DNA of 64,000 bases from an uncultured Campylobacter sp. (GTDB lineage Bacteria > Campylobacterota > Campylobacteria > Campylobacterales > Campylobacteraceae). Numbering within the stretch: the first letter of the stretch is position 1; the number at the start of each line of letters is the position of its first letter. The stretch is from NCBI RefSeq assembly GCF_937981295.1, contig NZ_CALJPC010000071.1:62001-126000 (forward strand), written 5' to 3'. The position numbers were made by a program, and so were the translations under genes. This document shows, in pieces, positions 33,647 to 43,370 of this stretch. The notes beneath the pieces are model-generated. The model searched no databases. It worked only from the letters and a program-made list of their open reading frames with translations, and was not told the origin of the DNA.

Positions 33647-35044
33647 CTATGCTTTCATCTTCTCAGCTTTTGCCACTACCTCGTCGATATTTCCTACCAT
33701 ATAAAAGGCATTCTCCGGCAGATCGTCGTATTTGCCCTCTAAAATTCCCTTAAAGCCAGCGATAGTTTCCTCTAGCGAGATATATTTACCCGGACTTCCG
33801 GTAAATACCTCGGCTACGAAAAACGGCTGAGATAGGTAGCGTTCGATCTTTCTAGCGCGCTCGACTACGAGCTTATCCTCTTCGCTAAGTTCGTCCATAC
33901 CCAAAATCGCGATAATGTCTTGCAAATCTTTATATTTCTGAAGCACCGCTTGGACGCCGCGAGCGACCTTGTAATGCTCCTCGCCGATGATTTGTGGATC
34001 AAGCATTCTTGAGGTCGAATCAAGCGGATCGACGGCAGGATAAATTCCTTTTTCGGCGATCGCTCTGTTTAAAACGGTCGTCGCATCAAGGTGCGCGAAA
34101 ACGGTCGCAGGCGCAGGGTCGGTAAGGTCGTCCGCAGGCACATAAACGGCCTGAACGGAGGTGATGGAGCCCTTTTTAGTAGAAGTGATGCGTTCTTGCA
34201 GTTTACCCATTTCGCTAGCAAGAGTAGGCTGATAGCCGACCGCCGATGGAATTCGTCCCAAAAGCGCGGACATCTCCGAACCCGACTGCGAGAAACGGAA
34301 GATATTATCGATAAACATCAAAACGTCAAGCCCAAGCTCGTCGCGGAAATACTCAGCCATCGTAAGACCGGTTAGCGCGATACGGTTTCTCGCCCCCGGC
34401 GGCTCGTTCATCTGGCCGTAGGTCAAGGCGACTTTATCCAAAACTCCAGATTCTTTCATCTCGTTATAAAGGTCGTTTCCCTCTCTCGTTCGCTCGCCGA
34501 CGCCCGCAAATACGGAGTAACCGCTGTGTTTGAAAGCGACGTTGTGGATCAGTTCCATGATGATGACAGTCTTGCCGACGCCAGCACCGCCGAATAGCCC
34601 TACCTTACCGCCCTTTGCGTAAGGGGCTAGCAGATCGACTACCTTAATGCCGGTTTCAAAAATTTCACTCTTCGTGCTTTGATTTTCAAAGCTAGGCGGA
34701 TCTCTGTGGATCGACCAGCGGGTTTCAAATTTTTCATCCTCGCCCTCGTCGATCAGATCGCCCGTGACGTTAAAAATTCTACCCAAAACCTTCTCGCCCA
34801 CAGGCACCGTAATAGGCGCACCCAGAGCCGTAGCCTCAAGCCCTCGCCTAAGTCCATCGCTCATATCCATAGCGATCGTGCGGACGCGATTGTCTCCAAG
34901 GTGCGCGGCTACCTCTAGGATCAGCCTGCGATGAGCGCCTTCGACGTCAAATTTAACTTCGATAGCTTCATTAATCTTCGGTAAGTAGTCCTTGAAATCG
35001 ACATCGACCACGGGACCCATTACCTGAGAAATTATTCCTTTCAT
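33647..35044 (-). CDS. atpD: ATP synthase beta subunit
   Basis: A 465-residue catalytic F1 subunit. Walker A is GGAGVGKTVI (about 150-159), followed by GVGERTREGNDLY with the catalytic Glu, then VLMFIDNIFRFSQSGSEMSALLGR (Walker B). I chose the ATG at 35044, where AAAGGAAAACGG is the ribosome binding site; the upstream in-frame ATG at 35059 would place that site inside the coding sequence. Confidence 0.97.
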   Translation of the reverse strand: MKGIISQVMGPVVDVDFKDYLPKINEAIEVKFDVEGAHRRLILEVAAHLGDNRVRTIAMDMSDGLRRGLEATALGAPITVPVGEKVLGRIFNVTGDLIDEGEDEKFETRWSIHRDPPSFENQSTKSEIFETGIKVVDLLAPYAKGGKVGLFGGAGVGKTVIIMELIHNVAFKHSGYSVFAGVGERTREGNDLYNEMKESGVLDKVALTYGQMNEPPGARNRIALTGLTMAEYFRDELGLDVLMFIDNIFRFSQSGSEMSALLGRIPSAVGYQPTLASEMGKLQERITSTKKGSITSVQAVYVPADDLTDPAPATVFAHLDATTVLNRAIAEKGIYPAVDPLDSTSRMLDPQIIGEEHYKVARGVQAVLQKYKDLQDIIAILGMDELSEEDKLVVERARKIERYLSQPFFVAEVFTGSPGKYISLEETIAGFKGILEGKYDDLPENAFYMVGNIDEVVAKAEKMKA

Positions 35045-35055
35045 CCGTTTTCCTT

Positions 35056-35964
35056 TCATTTCATTGATTCGACGCCGCTTATGATCTCGATAAGCTCAGT
35101 CGTGATAGAGCCTTGTCTGGCTTTGTTGTATGCTAAATTTAACTGCGATACGCGTTCTTTGGCGTTATTTGTCGCATTCTCCATCGCATTCATTCTCGAG
35201 CAGTGCTCCGCCGCCAAAGAGTCGATCAGCGCGTAATACATGCTGTAGCTAAGATAGCTCTGGATTAAATTTAACATCAATGTTTCTTCATCCTCAGGGC
35301 TTTCAACCTCTACTTCCAATGTAGATGTTTTTAAAGCGTCCTCATTAATCGCAGGCTCACCGATCGGCACCAACGTATTTACCCGCATCTCTTGGGTAAT
35401 CATATTCAAATAGCCGTTATGGATAAGTATAACTTCGTCAGTTTTACCTTCGTTAAAATCCTTAACCGCGGCTTGGACGATTTCGTTAGCTTTCTCGGAC
35501 GATGGAGATGAGCTCACGCCGATATATCGCTCCAAAAGCTCAATGCCTTGAAAATCAAAATACTCTATCCCCTTTTTGCCGACGGCGCGAAGGCGAACCT
35601 TGATCTTTTTAGCTTTAAGCTCCTCGATCAAAGCTTTGATCTTTTTGATGGTATTGATATTAAAACCGCCGCAAAGCCCTTTATCTGCAGTGATAAACAG
35701 CAGATCAACCACCTTTACCTCTCGAGTGGTATCAAAAATTCTAAGTTTTTCGTCGTTGCCCGAATTATTGCCTACGTAATTTTTAACGCGCGCAGAAATT
35801 TCACCCAAGACCTCGTTAATCTTCACCGCATAAGCTCGCGAGCGCATCGCCGCTTCTTTAGTGTTTTTAAGCTTAACGTTGGAGACCAGCTTCATAGCTT
35901 TGGTAGTCTTCTCCGTATTTCTGACGCTTTTGATTTGAAGTTTTATATCCTTTAAATTTGCCAT
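35056..35964 (-). CDS. atpG: ATP synthase gamma subunit
   Basis: A 302-residue central-stalk subunit. The N-terminal helix shows IKSVRNTEKTTKAMKLVSNVKL, the middle has FITADKGLCGGFN (about 90-102), and the C-terminus has NAMENATNNAKERVSQLNLAYNKARQ, all typical. It follows atpA by 12 bp. Confidence 0.97.
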   Translation of the reverse strand: MANLKDIKLQIKSVRNTEKTTKAMKLVSNVKLKNTKEAAMRSRAYAVKINEVLGEISARVKNYVGNNSGNDEKLRIFDTTREVKVVDLLFITADKGLCGGFNINTIKKIKALIEELKAKKIKVRLRAVGKKGIEYFDFQGIELLERYIGVSSSPSSEKANEIVQAAVKDFNEGKTDEVILIHNGYLNMITQEMRVNTLVPIGEPAINEDALKTSTLEVEVESPEDEETLMLNLIQSYLSYSMYYALIDSLAAEHCSRMNAMENATNNAKERVSQLNLAYNKARQGSITTELIEIISGVESMK

Positions 35965-35976
35965 AATTTAGCCTTC

Positions 35977-37491
35977 TTAAGCGGCAAATGTCGCTTTAAA
36001 GTCATTTAGAGCCTTGATTAAATTTTCTTCCAAATCCTTCTCGATGGTCTTTTTGCTTCTGATCTCTTCAAAAATTTCAGGATATTTCGCCTCGATATAT
36101 GGATATAGCTCAGCTTCAAATTTGCCAATTGAGCTCGTAGGCACGTCGTCTAAAAATCCGCGGCTTCCTGCAAAGATGATGACCACTTGATTTTCGACCG
36201 GAAGCGGCGAATAAGGAGGCTGTTTTAAAATTTCGACCATTCTTTGTCCGCGATCCAGCTGCTTACGACTGCTCTCGTCCAGATCGCTCGCAAACTGTGC
36301 AAATGCCTGAAGTTCGCGATACTGGGCAAGATCTAGGCGTAAGGTTCCCGAGACCTTTTTGATCGCTTTAATCTGCGCAGAACCCCCGACGCGGCTAACC
36401 GAAAGACCTACGTTGATCGCAGGGCGAATTCCAGAGTTGAATAGACCCGATTCTAGGAAAATTTGACCGTCAGTGATAGAGATAACGTTTGTAGGGATAT
36501 ACGCCGAAACGTCGCCTGCCTGCGTCTCGATAATAGGAAGCGCCGTTAGGCTGCCTGCACCGAGTGCATCGCTTAGTTTGCTAGCGCGCTCAAGCAGGCG
36601 GGAGTGCAGGTAAAATACATCGCCAGGATACGCCTCACGTCCTGGCGGACGGCGCAAAATAAGCGACATCTCGCGATATGCGACCGCATGCTTGCTAAGA
36701 TCATCGTAGATGATAAGCGCGTGGCGGGAGTTATCTCTGAAATACTCGCCCATGGTGCAGCCCGAATATGGCGCCAAATACTGAAGCGCAGCCGCCTCGC
36801 TAGCACCCGCCGCAACTACGATCGTATAATCCATCGCGCCGTATTCTTCAAGCTTTTTAACGACTTGCGCGACGGTAGATTGTTTCTGTCCGATCGCTAC
36901 ATAGATGCAAACGACGTCTTGGCCCTTTTGATTGATGATAGTATCAACAGCAACAGTGGTTTTTCCTGTTTGGCGGTCGCCGATGATGAGCTCGCGCTGT
37001 CCGCGACCGATCGGCACTAATGCATCTATCGCTTTAAGACCGGTTTGAAGCGGTTCGTGGACGGATTTACGAGCCATGATACCTTTGGCCTTTTCTTCGA
37101 CAAATCTAGTGTCGCTAGTCTCTATCGCGCCCTTGCCATCGATTGGCTCGCCTAGAGCGTTTACCACGCGACCGATTAATGCATCACCTACCGGAACGCG
37201 CAAAAGCTTACCCAGTCTTTTAACGCTACTACCTTCGTTAATACCGCTAGTATCGCCTAAAATAACGATGCCGACACTGCTTTCTTCTAAATTTAACGCA
37301 ATACCACGAGCTCCGTTTTCGAATTCGACCATCTCGTTAGCCATTACGTTTTTTAAGCCGTAAACATTAGCAACACCGTCTGCGACCGAAACGACCTTGC
37401 CGGTTTCTTCGATATCAACGCTAAGATCGAAATTTTCGATTCGCTCTTTGATTATGCTACTGATTTCGTCTGCCTTAATTTTCGCACCCAC
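35977..37491 (-). CDS. atpA: ATP synthase alpha subunit
   Basis: A 504-residue F1 subunit. The P loop is GDRQTGKTTVAVDTI (about 170-184); IYDDLSKHAVAYRE and RPPGREAYPGDVFYLHSRLLERA are conserved, and the arginine finger region lies in IRPAINVGLSVSRVGGSAQ. It follows atpH by 11 bp. Confidence 0.98.
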   Translation of the reverse strand: MGAKIKADEISSIIKERIENFDLSVDIEETGKVVSVADGVANVYGLKNVMANEMVEFENGARGIALNLEESSVGIVILGDTSGINEGSSVKRLGKLLRVPVGDALIGRVVNALGEPIDGKGAIETSDTRFVEEKAKGIMARKSVHEPLQTGLKAIDALVPIGRGQRELIIGDRQTGKTTVAVDTIINQKGQDVVCIYVAIGQKQSTVAQVVKKLEEYGAMDYTIVVAAGASEAAALQYLAPYSGCTMGEYFRDNSRHALIIYDDLSKHAVAYREMSLILRRPPGREAYPGDVFYLHSRLLERASKLSDALGAGSLTALPIIETQAGDVSAYIPTNVISITDGQIFLESGLFNSGIRPAINVGLSVSRVGGSAQIKAIKKVSGTLRLDLAQYRELQAFAQFASDLDESSRKQLDRGQRMVEILKQPPYSPLPVENQVVIIFAGSRGFLDDVPTSSIGKFEAELYPYIEAKYPEIFEEIRSKKTIEKDLEENLIKALNDFKATFAA

Positions 37492-37502
37492 GCTTTACTC
37501 CT

Positions 37503-38036
37503 TTAAATTGCTTTTAAAATATATTCGCTCATTTTTTGTTTCAATCTATCAACTGAAAAACTAATCTCAAATCCAAGATCCTCAACTTCGATCTTAATGC
37601 CTTCAAGCTCGCTTTTAACGGGTTGAAGAGTAATATCTGCATTAAATTTCTTTGAAATTTTAGTCTCTAGCTCTTTTATTTTCGCGGCGTCTATTTCGGT
37701 GGCGGAATAAATTTTGCCCAAATATTTATTATCCAGCGCCGCAATATTCTTGCGCAGTTCCTCGACTATCTGCGGGATTAGTGCAATACGCCTATTCTTA
37801 GCTAAAAGTTTAATAAAATTTACGATTTTTTCGCTTGGATTTTTTATAAACGACGCAATAAGTTCCACTTTGGATTCCTCTTTTAGCGTCGGAGATTTTA
37901 CAATATCTTGGAATTTTGGAATTCTAAATGCGCTCGCGACGCTCTCTAACGTCTGTAAAACAGAGCCTAGTTCATCTTTTTTATAGCTCAGTATAAGGGC
38001 GTTTACATATCTTTTCGAGGTGTTATTTATCATCAT
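37503..38036 (-). CDS. atpH: ATP synthase delta subunit
   Basis: A 177-residue peripheral-stalk subunit that joins F1 to the b/b' dimer. SKRYVNALI at the N-terminus and ADITLQPVKSELEGIKIEVEDLGFEIS near the C-terminus fit the family. It overlaps atpF by 4 bp. The assignment is helped by its position between atpF and atpA. Confidence 0.93.
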   Translation of the reverse strand: MMINNTSKRYVNALILSYKKDELGSVLQTLESVASAFRIPKFQDIVKSPTLKEESKVELIASFIKNPSEKIVNFIKLLAKNRRIALIPQIVEELRKNIAALDNKYLGKIYSATEIDAAKIKELETKISKKFNADITLQPVKSELEGIKIEVEDLGFEISFSVDRLKQKMSEYILKAI

Positions 38037-38548
38037 CCGACCTTTTTCTCTACGATTTTAACTAGCTTATCTTGACCGAATTTAATGTCATCCGATGCAA
38101 AAATATCATCCAGAATCTCGCTTACGACCTCTTTTTTGATCTTGCGCGCCTCAAAGCTTTTCTGCTCATCGAAAGATTTTTGCAAATTCGCGATCTCTTG
38201 CTCGGTTGCATTTTTTATCTTTTCGGCGGCGAACACGATCTCTTTTTTAGCAGTTTCAATTAAAGCTGCGCCTTGAACCTTAGCATCTTGCAAATCTTTT
38301 TTAGCTTGTTCCTTGCGAGCTGCAGACTCTTTTAAAATTTTTTGATTAGCCTCAAGTCTAGATGCGATGCCGTTGATTCTACCTTGATATGCTGCTTTAG
38401 CGGGACCTTTTAAAAGATAAAATAAAATTCCAAAAAACAAAATGAAATTTATGCTTCGCCACAGCACGTCGTAATCTTTGACTCCATCGTGCTCGCCACT
38501 TGCTAAAACAAGCGCGGGAATTATAAATAAAAATAGATATTTTTTCAT
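38033..38548 (-). CDS. atpF: ATP synthase b subunit
   Basis: A 171-residue stalk subunit with a cleavable-looking hydrophobic N-terminus, a membrane helix around residues 30-47 (SINFILFFGILFYLL) and a long charged helix containing KESAARKEQAKKDLQDAKVQGAALIE. It follows the b' gene after 10 bp. The presence of both b and b' is usual in Campylobacterota. Confidence 0.94.
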   Translation of the reverse strand: MKKYLFLFIIPALVLASGEHDGVKDYDVLWRSINFILFFGILFYLLKGPAKAAYQGRINGIASRLEANQKILKESAARKEQAKKDLQDAKVQGAALIETAKKEIVFAAEKIKNATEQEIANLQKSFDEQKSFEARKIKKEVVSEILDDIFASDDIKFGQDKLVKIVEKKVG

Positions 38549-38558
38549 ACTGAAATCC

Positions 38559-38981
38559 TCATACTTTAGCCACAGCGCTGCTTAGAGCATTTTTAAATTC
38601 CGGAATTTTGGCTTGCAACTCATTTCTTAGGCTACGTCTTTGCTCATCCAAACCGCCTAAGAATTGATTGAAATCCTCCTCCATCGCGGCTTTTTTCTCG
38701 GCTATTTCTCTAGCGGCAGCCTGCTTCGCACTATCCATCGCCTCTTGCTTTATTTTAACAGCTTGCAACTTCGCAGCATCCATGATCCTTACGATCTCTG
38801 CTTTATCGGCATCTGCATCCTGTGCGTTTTTCATCGCATTTGCCTCATCTTCTTTAATAATAGCTTCTCGCTTTTCCATATGCAAAAGTAGCGGTCTATA
38901 AAGCTTGATATTTAAGAAGTAAATCAAAGCTAAAAATACGACGATGGTCGTTATCATGGCGGTCAAACTTACGTCTAGCAT
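38559..38981 (-). CDS. atpF': ATP synthase b' subunit
   Basis: A 140-residue protein with one N-terminal membrane helix (about 9-24) and a long Ala/Lys/Glu helix. It opens the seven-gene F1 stalk cluster. A very strong ribosome binding site, GGAGGAGG, lies 4 bp before the ATG (38982-38996). The Fo a and c subunit genes are not in this window. Confidence 0.93.
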   Translation of the reverse strand: MLDVSLTAMITTIVVFLALIYFLNIKLYRPLLLHMEKREAIIKEDEANAMKNAQDADADKAEIVRIMDAAKLQAVKIKQEAMDSAKQAAAREIAEKKAAMEEDFNQFLGGLDEQRRSLRNELQAKIPEFKNALSSAVAKV

Positions 38982-39055
38982 CGCACCTCCTCCAGGTCAG
39001 TTTTAAACAAAATGCGTATTTTACAATATGAAAAATTAAAATACACTATAAAAAA

Positions 39056-39919
39056 TCATCCGATTTTCTTTAAAAACTCGGAAATTTGTAAAATTTCGCT
39101 AAATTCGATCGAAATTTTACGCTCTTTGATACTTATTTTACCAAATTGATCAAGCTTGGCCTTTAGCTTTAAAAGCTCGGGCTTGAAGCTTTGAAATTCT
39201 GCGCCAGGCTTTTTCTCTTTCGGAACGGTTTTATCTTTGAGCTTTTTGACTAAAGTTTCAGTATCTCTTACGCTTAGGCGCTGTCCTAAAATAGTATTTA
39301 GAGCTAAAATTTGATCCTCTTTTTCAAGTCCAACCATTATCTTGGCGTGCCCTTGCGAAATTTTATCCGCGCTTATGGCGTCTTGCACTTCGGAGCATAA
39401 ATTTAAAAGCCTTAGCGTGTTGGTAATCTGCGTGCGGGACTTTTTGATGATGTCGGCTAACTCCTCTTGCGTGATCCTATATTCGCCGATAAGCTCCTTA
39501 TAGGACTTAGCAAGCTCGATAGGATTTAGATCCTCGCGCTGGATATTTTCGATGAGGGCAAGCTCCCTTAAATTTTGAGATTTTATGTCCGCGACTACGG
39601 CTTTGATTTTACTCTCGCCCAAAAGCTTCGTTGCTCTTAGGCGCCGCTCGCCGGCGATAAGGACGTAAGAATCATCTTTTTGAATAACGATGATAGGCTG
39701 AATAAGCCCGTGACGGGCGATGCTTTCGCTTAGCTGCCTAAGTGCCTCCTCATCGAAGCTTTGACGCGGTTGATATGGATTTGGCTCGATTTTATCGACA
39801 TCGATTTCGATAACTAAGCTATCGGCATTTCCGCTTTCTAGCTCCCTGTTATAGGAGCTTTCTACGTCGTCTAAAATCGCACCGAGCCCACGCCCGAGCG
39901 CTCTTTTTACCTTGCCCAT
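39056..39919 (-). CDS. parB: Chromosome partitioning protein ParB
   Basis: A 287-residue CTPase/DNA-binding protein of chromosome segregation. It begins with KRALGRGLGAIL, then IEPNPYQPRQSFDEEALRQL, the GERRLRATKLLGESKI (arginine box) stretch, IENIQREDLNPIELA and a helix-turn-helix region with KKSRTQITNTLRLLNL. It overlaps parA by 13 bp. Confidence 0.96.
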   Translation of the reverse strand: MGKVKRALGRGLGAILDDVESSYNRELESGNADSLVIEIDVDKIEPNPYQPRQSFDEEALRQLSESIARHGLIQPIIVIQKDDSYVLIAGERRLRATKLLGESKIKAVVADIKSQNLRELALIENIQREDLNPIELAKSYKELIGEYRITQEELADIIKKSRTQITNTLRLLNLCSEVQDAISADKISQGHAKIMVGLEKEDQILALNTILGQRLSVRDTETLVKKLKDKTVPKEKKPGAEFQSFKPELLKLKAKLDQFGKISIKERKISIEFSEILQISEFLKKIG

Positions 39920-40698
39920 TTTTGCTCCATTATGGATTTAGCGAGGTCTTGATAGGCGATGGAGCCGGCGGATTTTATATCGTATAAAACCACCGGCTTG
40001 CCGAAGCTTGGGCTTTCGGCTAGCTTAATATTGCGCGGGATGATGACTAGATCATCACTCTTGCCGATACGAAAGAGCTTATCGTCAAAATACTCGCGTA
40101 AATTCGCGACCGTTTCTTTAGCGAGGTTGTTTTGCAAACTATACATCGTAGGCAAAAATCCGCGAATTTTTAAATTTTTATTGAGCGTTTGCTTGACAAC
40201 TTTTACGGTATTTAGGATCAGCGCGACGCCTTCAAGTGCATAGAATTCGCACTGAATCGGGATGATGACGCTATCGCTTGCGACCAAGGCATTTACCGTA
40301 ATGCTACCGAGCGTCGGCGGCGAATCTATGATGATGAAATCGTATCTGTCCTTAACCTCCGAAATTTTATTTTTTAGCATTAGTTTGAAGTCTTTCTCTT
40401 CACTTACTTCGCGCTCGATGCCTACAAGTCCGATATTTGACGGCACTAAATCCATAAACTCAAGTTCGGTTTTTTGGATCACTTCGGACATGCTCTTACG
40501 CCCCGTTAGGACGTGATAAATGTTAAATTCAAAGTCGCTGCGGTTAAAGCCAAGTCCGGTCGTAGCGTTCGCCTGAGGGTCTACGTCGATCAGTAGGACC
40601 CGCTTTTTCTTTATCGCTAGCGACGCAGCAAGATTAACCGCTGTGGTCGTCTTTCCGACGCCGCCTTTTTGATTTGCAATCGTAATTACTTCACTCAT
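39907..40698 (-). CDS. parA: Chromosome partitioning ATPase ParA
   Basis: A 263-residue Walker-type ATPase. ITIANQKGGVGKTTTAVNLA (residues 5-24) is the deviant Walker A motif; LLIDVDPQANATTGLG and FIIIDSPPTLGSITVNAL follow. I chose the ATG at 40698, which begins MSEVITIANQ and overlaps the birA stop as ATGA; the longer frame to 40749 runs inside birA. It partners with ParB. Confidence 0.97.
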   Translation of the reverse strand: MSEVITIANQKGGVGKTTTAVNLAASLAIKKKRVLLIDVDPQANATTGLGFNRSDFEFNIYHVLTGRKSMSEVIQKTELEFMDLVPSNIGLVGIEREVSEEKDFKLMLKNKISEVKDRYDFIIIDSPPTLGSITVNALVASDSVIIPIQCEFYALEGVALILNTVKVVKQTLNKNLKIRGFLPTMYSLQNNLAKETVANLREYFDDKLFRIGKSDDLVIIPRNIKLAESPSFGKPVVLYDIKSAGSIAYQDLAKSIMEQKWAR

Positions 40699-41330
40699 CT
40701 TAAAGCATAAACCCTTTCTTCGTTTATTATGATCGATCCGTCTTCGCAAAGTTTAGCCTGCGCAAGCGAAATTTTTTCGCCGCCTAGATGAACACTAAAT
40801 TTTTGCGATTTTTGGAATTGTAACGAAAAATTTCTAAAAATTTGCTTCCACGAGATTTTATTTTCATATAGCGCAAAAAAGCCCTCTATAGCGTCTTTTG
40901 CGCTGATTTTTATATCTAAAATTCCCGCATATTCGGGCGCGCCGAGTAGGTTCATGCCGATGCCGCAGACGAGGGTATTTTTGATCTTATTCGTCATCGT
41001 CCCACCGATTTTGCGCTCATCTACATAAAAATCGTTGGGCCATTTAAGCCAAAGCTGCGAACCGAGTGATGCGAGAAGCTCCTGCATGATCATCGCAAAA
41101 TATATGCTCGCCGACTGAGGCGGCACGTCCGCGGGCAGATCGCTCTGCGCGACACAGAACGAAAATGCGAGATTGCCGCTTATGCTCTGCCAGTCGTTGC
41201 CGCGCGAGCCGATACCGGCGCTTTGGCGATTTGCGGCGATCGCAAAAGGCGGCATTATCATGCCTTCACGCACGGCATCTACTAAAAACTCCTGCGTAGA
41301 GGGCATTTGCTCTACAAATTCTACTTGCAA
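40695..41330 (-). CDS. birA: Biotin-protein ligase
   Basis: A 211-residue BirA without a DNA-binding domain, which attaches biotin to its carrier protein. Landmarks are ANRQSAGIGSRGNDWQS with the biotin/ATP loop, WLKWPNDFYVDERKIGGTM and VCGIGMNLL. The start is probably the TTG at 41330, because AAGGAGGGG lies just upstream and the resulting QVEFVEQMPSTQ matches the usual N-terminus. The ATG at 41381 would add 17 residues not seen in the family. Confidence 0.9.
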   Translation of the reverse strand: MQVEFVEQMPSTQEFLVDAVREGMIMPPFAIAANRQSAGIGSRGNDWQSISGNLAFSFCVAQSDLPADVPPQSASIYFAMIMQELLASLGSQLWLKWPNDFYVDERKIGGTMTNKIKNTLVCGIGMNLLGAPEYAGILDIKISAKDAIEGFFALYENKISWKQIFRNFSLQFQKSQKFSVHLGGEKISLAQAKLCEDGSIIINEERVYALR

Positions 41331-41862
41331 AGCCCCCTCCTTGCGTAAGACGAAGCGCTCGCCTTGAAATATTGCAAGCATTTAAATTCCGCGCTGTGAT
41401 AGAATTTTGCAACAAGATAAAATTTAGCACGATTAAATTTTACGGCGTAGCGGAATTTTATGCGATGAAATTTAGCGATTTTACTAAATTTTTCGGTGAT
41501 ACGGATCTTTTTGACAACACGGCGATAAAATTTTAAAGCTCCGCCTCGTAAAAATTCTGCGGCACGATCATAGAATTTTAAGCGGTGTGTGTTCGGTGCG
41601 ACGCCGCAAGGTTCGCAACTGCCAAAGCGAAATTTAAAGCTCCTGCGAGCGTAAAATTTTAAAGTATAGAAGCGAGGTTTTAAAATTTTATAAAACCTTA
41701 ATTTTGGAGCTTCGTTTCGAAATTCCGCGCGGTAAAATTTTACTTTACGATTGCAGCGATACCCAAGGCATAATTTCGCCGCGATCCCAAAAGCGCGGCG
41801 CAAATAAAATCCCCGCATAGCATCAAAAGCGTGGCATAAAACGCGAGAATTTAAAATCCCGC
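41331..41862. repeat. Repeat-filled spacer between birA and fmt
   Basis: About 530 bp of units such as taAAATTTTAa, gcgGAATTTTAt and tgAAATTTAg. A minus-strand frame of 182 codons crosses the whole spacer (41321-41869) but only repeats KFY, KFR and KFH triplets from these units. In C. jejuni, as I recall, fmt and birA are adjacent, so the spacer looks like added DNA. Confidence 0.6.
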
Positions 41863-42783
41863 TTAGCATAGCAGATCGCCGATCTTTAGCCGCTTACCGT
41901 TTAGATACGCGCTAGCATCCACTGGCTTTTTGCCCGGCTCTTGTACCTTTAAAATCTTAACTGCGCCTTCGCCGCATGCGACGCCAAAGCCGAGCTTATC
42001 GACGCTTAAAATTTCACCCGCGCGTTCAAATTTACGCCCGCTAGATTCGCGCAAAAGCTCTAGTTCTAAAATTTTTAACCCGCTAGCTAGATAAATCCCC
42101 GGCCAGGGCGTTAGCGCGCGAAATTTATTATAAATTCGCTCCGAGCTTTGCTCAAAGCTAAAAAGTCCGTCAGATTTTGCGATTTTTTTGCAGTGCGTTG
42201 CCTGCGCGTCATCCTGCTTAAGCGGCGTCAAATTTGCAAAATTTCGCAGCACTCGCACTATCAGCTCGCCCGCCAGATCACCTAGTTCGTCAAACAGCTG
42301 CGCCGCCGTTTTGTCCTCGCAAGGCGTGTAGGCAAAATCAAGCATATCGCCCGTATCAAGCCCCACATCCATCATCATCGCCGTCACACCCGTCTGCTTC
42401 TCGCCCGCTAGTAGTGCGCTTTGGATCGGACTTGCGCCGCGGTATTTAGGCAGGATCGAGGCGTGCAGGTTTATGCAAGGCGCGATATCAAGCACGGCCT
42501 GCGGCAAAATTTTACCGTATGCCGCAACCACGATGAAACCCGGCTTTAGCTCTTTTATCTGCGCCGTAACCGCCTCGTCTCTTAAAGTCGCAGGCTGAAA
42601 GATGGGCGTGGCGGACAGGTGCTGCTGCGCGTAGACTTTAACCTCGCTTGGAGTTAAAATTTGTTTCCTGCCCACAGGCTTATCGGGCTGCGTGAATACA
42701 GCCGCGATCTCAAATCTCGTCTCCGCAAGCGCGCGCAAAATTTTAGCCGCATACTCGGGCGTACCCATAAAAACTATATTCAT
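41863..42783 (-). CDS. fmt: Methionyl-tRNA formyltransferase
   Basis: A 306-residue enzyme that formylates initiator Met-tRNA. VFMGTPEYAAKILRAL at residues 4-19, FTQPDKPVGRKQILTPSEVK, the catalytic INLHASILPKYRGASPIQ (about 104-121) and TGVTAMMMDVGLDTGDML are diagnostic. The C-terminal beta-barrel is present. It lies in the conserved obgE-fmt-birA order with spacer DNA added on both sides. Confidence 0.97.
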   Translation of the reverse strand: MNIVFMGTPEYAAKILRALAETRFEIAAVFTQPDKPVGRKQILTPSEVKVYAQQHLSATPIFQPATLRDEAVTAQIKELKPGFIVVAAYGKILPQAVLDIAPCINLHASILPKYRGASPIQSALLAGEKQTGVTAMMMDVGLDTGDMLDFAYTPCEDKTAAQLFDELGDLAGELIVRVLRNFANLTPLKQDDAQATHCKKIAKSDGLFSFEQSSERIYNKFRALTPWPGIYLASGLKILELELLRESSGRKFERAGEILSVDKLGFGVACGEGAVKILKVQEPGKKPVDASAYLNGKRLKIGDLLC

Positions 42784-42901
42784 TCTTTTCCTTTAAATTT
42801 AGTCAAATCGCATTGCTAGCGATAATGTGGGTGCTGGCAATGTATGAAGTAAAATTTTACGCAAACCCCTAAGCAAACCGAAGTCCGCACTCGCCCGCGC
42901 G

Positions 42902-43243
42902 CTATTTGACGGCAGATTGATTTTCATCTCCGTCTTGATCCTTCCACGGCCAAAAGGCGCACGGATCTTCGGACCAATCAATCTTTGCAGAGGATTTCGC
43001 CCTCAGCTCTTCTAGGCTAATCTTACCGTCGCGATTAGCATCGAGCCTCTTAAATTCCGAGCCTGAGCGCAGATTTAACTCTACTTTTAACCCAGACGGC
43101 ACCTCGCTCGCCATCCACTCCTGCAAGCTCAGCGCACCGTCGCGATCCTTGTCGTTAAACTCCATAAAATTCGGCACCGGATCGGCGGGATCGCAACCGT
43201 ATGCGCCGAAGAATAAAAATACTAGAATAAAAATTTTATTCAT
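42902..43243 (-). CDS. EF-hand lipoprotein, unknown function
   Basis: A 113-residue exported protein; the signal ends at a probable lipobox Cys (AYGC, residue 17). Two EF-hand loops are clear: DKDRDGALSLQEW (about 32-44) and DANRDGKISLEEL (about 69-81), with Asp at positions 1, 3 and 5 and Glu at 12. A third, incomplete DQDGDEN occurs near the C-terminus. Calcium binding is likely. AAGGATG precedes the ATG. It sits between obgE and fmt, an addition to the conserved order. Confidence 0.78.
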   Translation of the reverse strand: MNKIFILVFLFFGAYGCDPADPVPNFMEFNDKDRDGALSLQEWMASEVPSGLKVELNLRSGSEFKRLDANRDGKISLEELRAKSSAKIDWSEDPCAFWPWKDQDGDENQSAVK

Positions 43244-43370
43244 TTCGCATCCTTAAATTTTATCATTTTGCGGCGTTTGCGAGCGATAAAAATAAAATTT
43301 AACCGCGTATACGGGCGCGCTTAAGACCTGCGTTCATCAAAACCCCTCTACGGCGCGGCTTTAGAGCAAC

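Noticed and set aside
41321..41869. A 182-codon minus-strand open frame between birA and fmt
   Set aside because: It is a chain of KFY, KFR and KFH triplets from AAATTT units, overlaps the real birA start, and has no ribosome binding site or domain.
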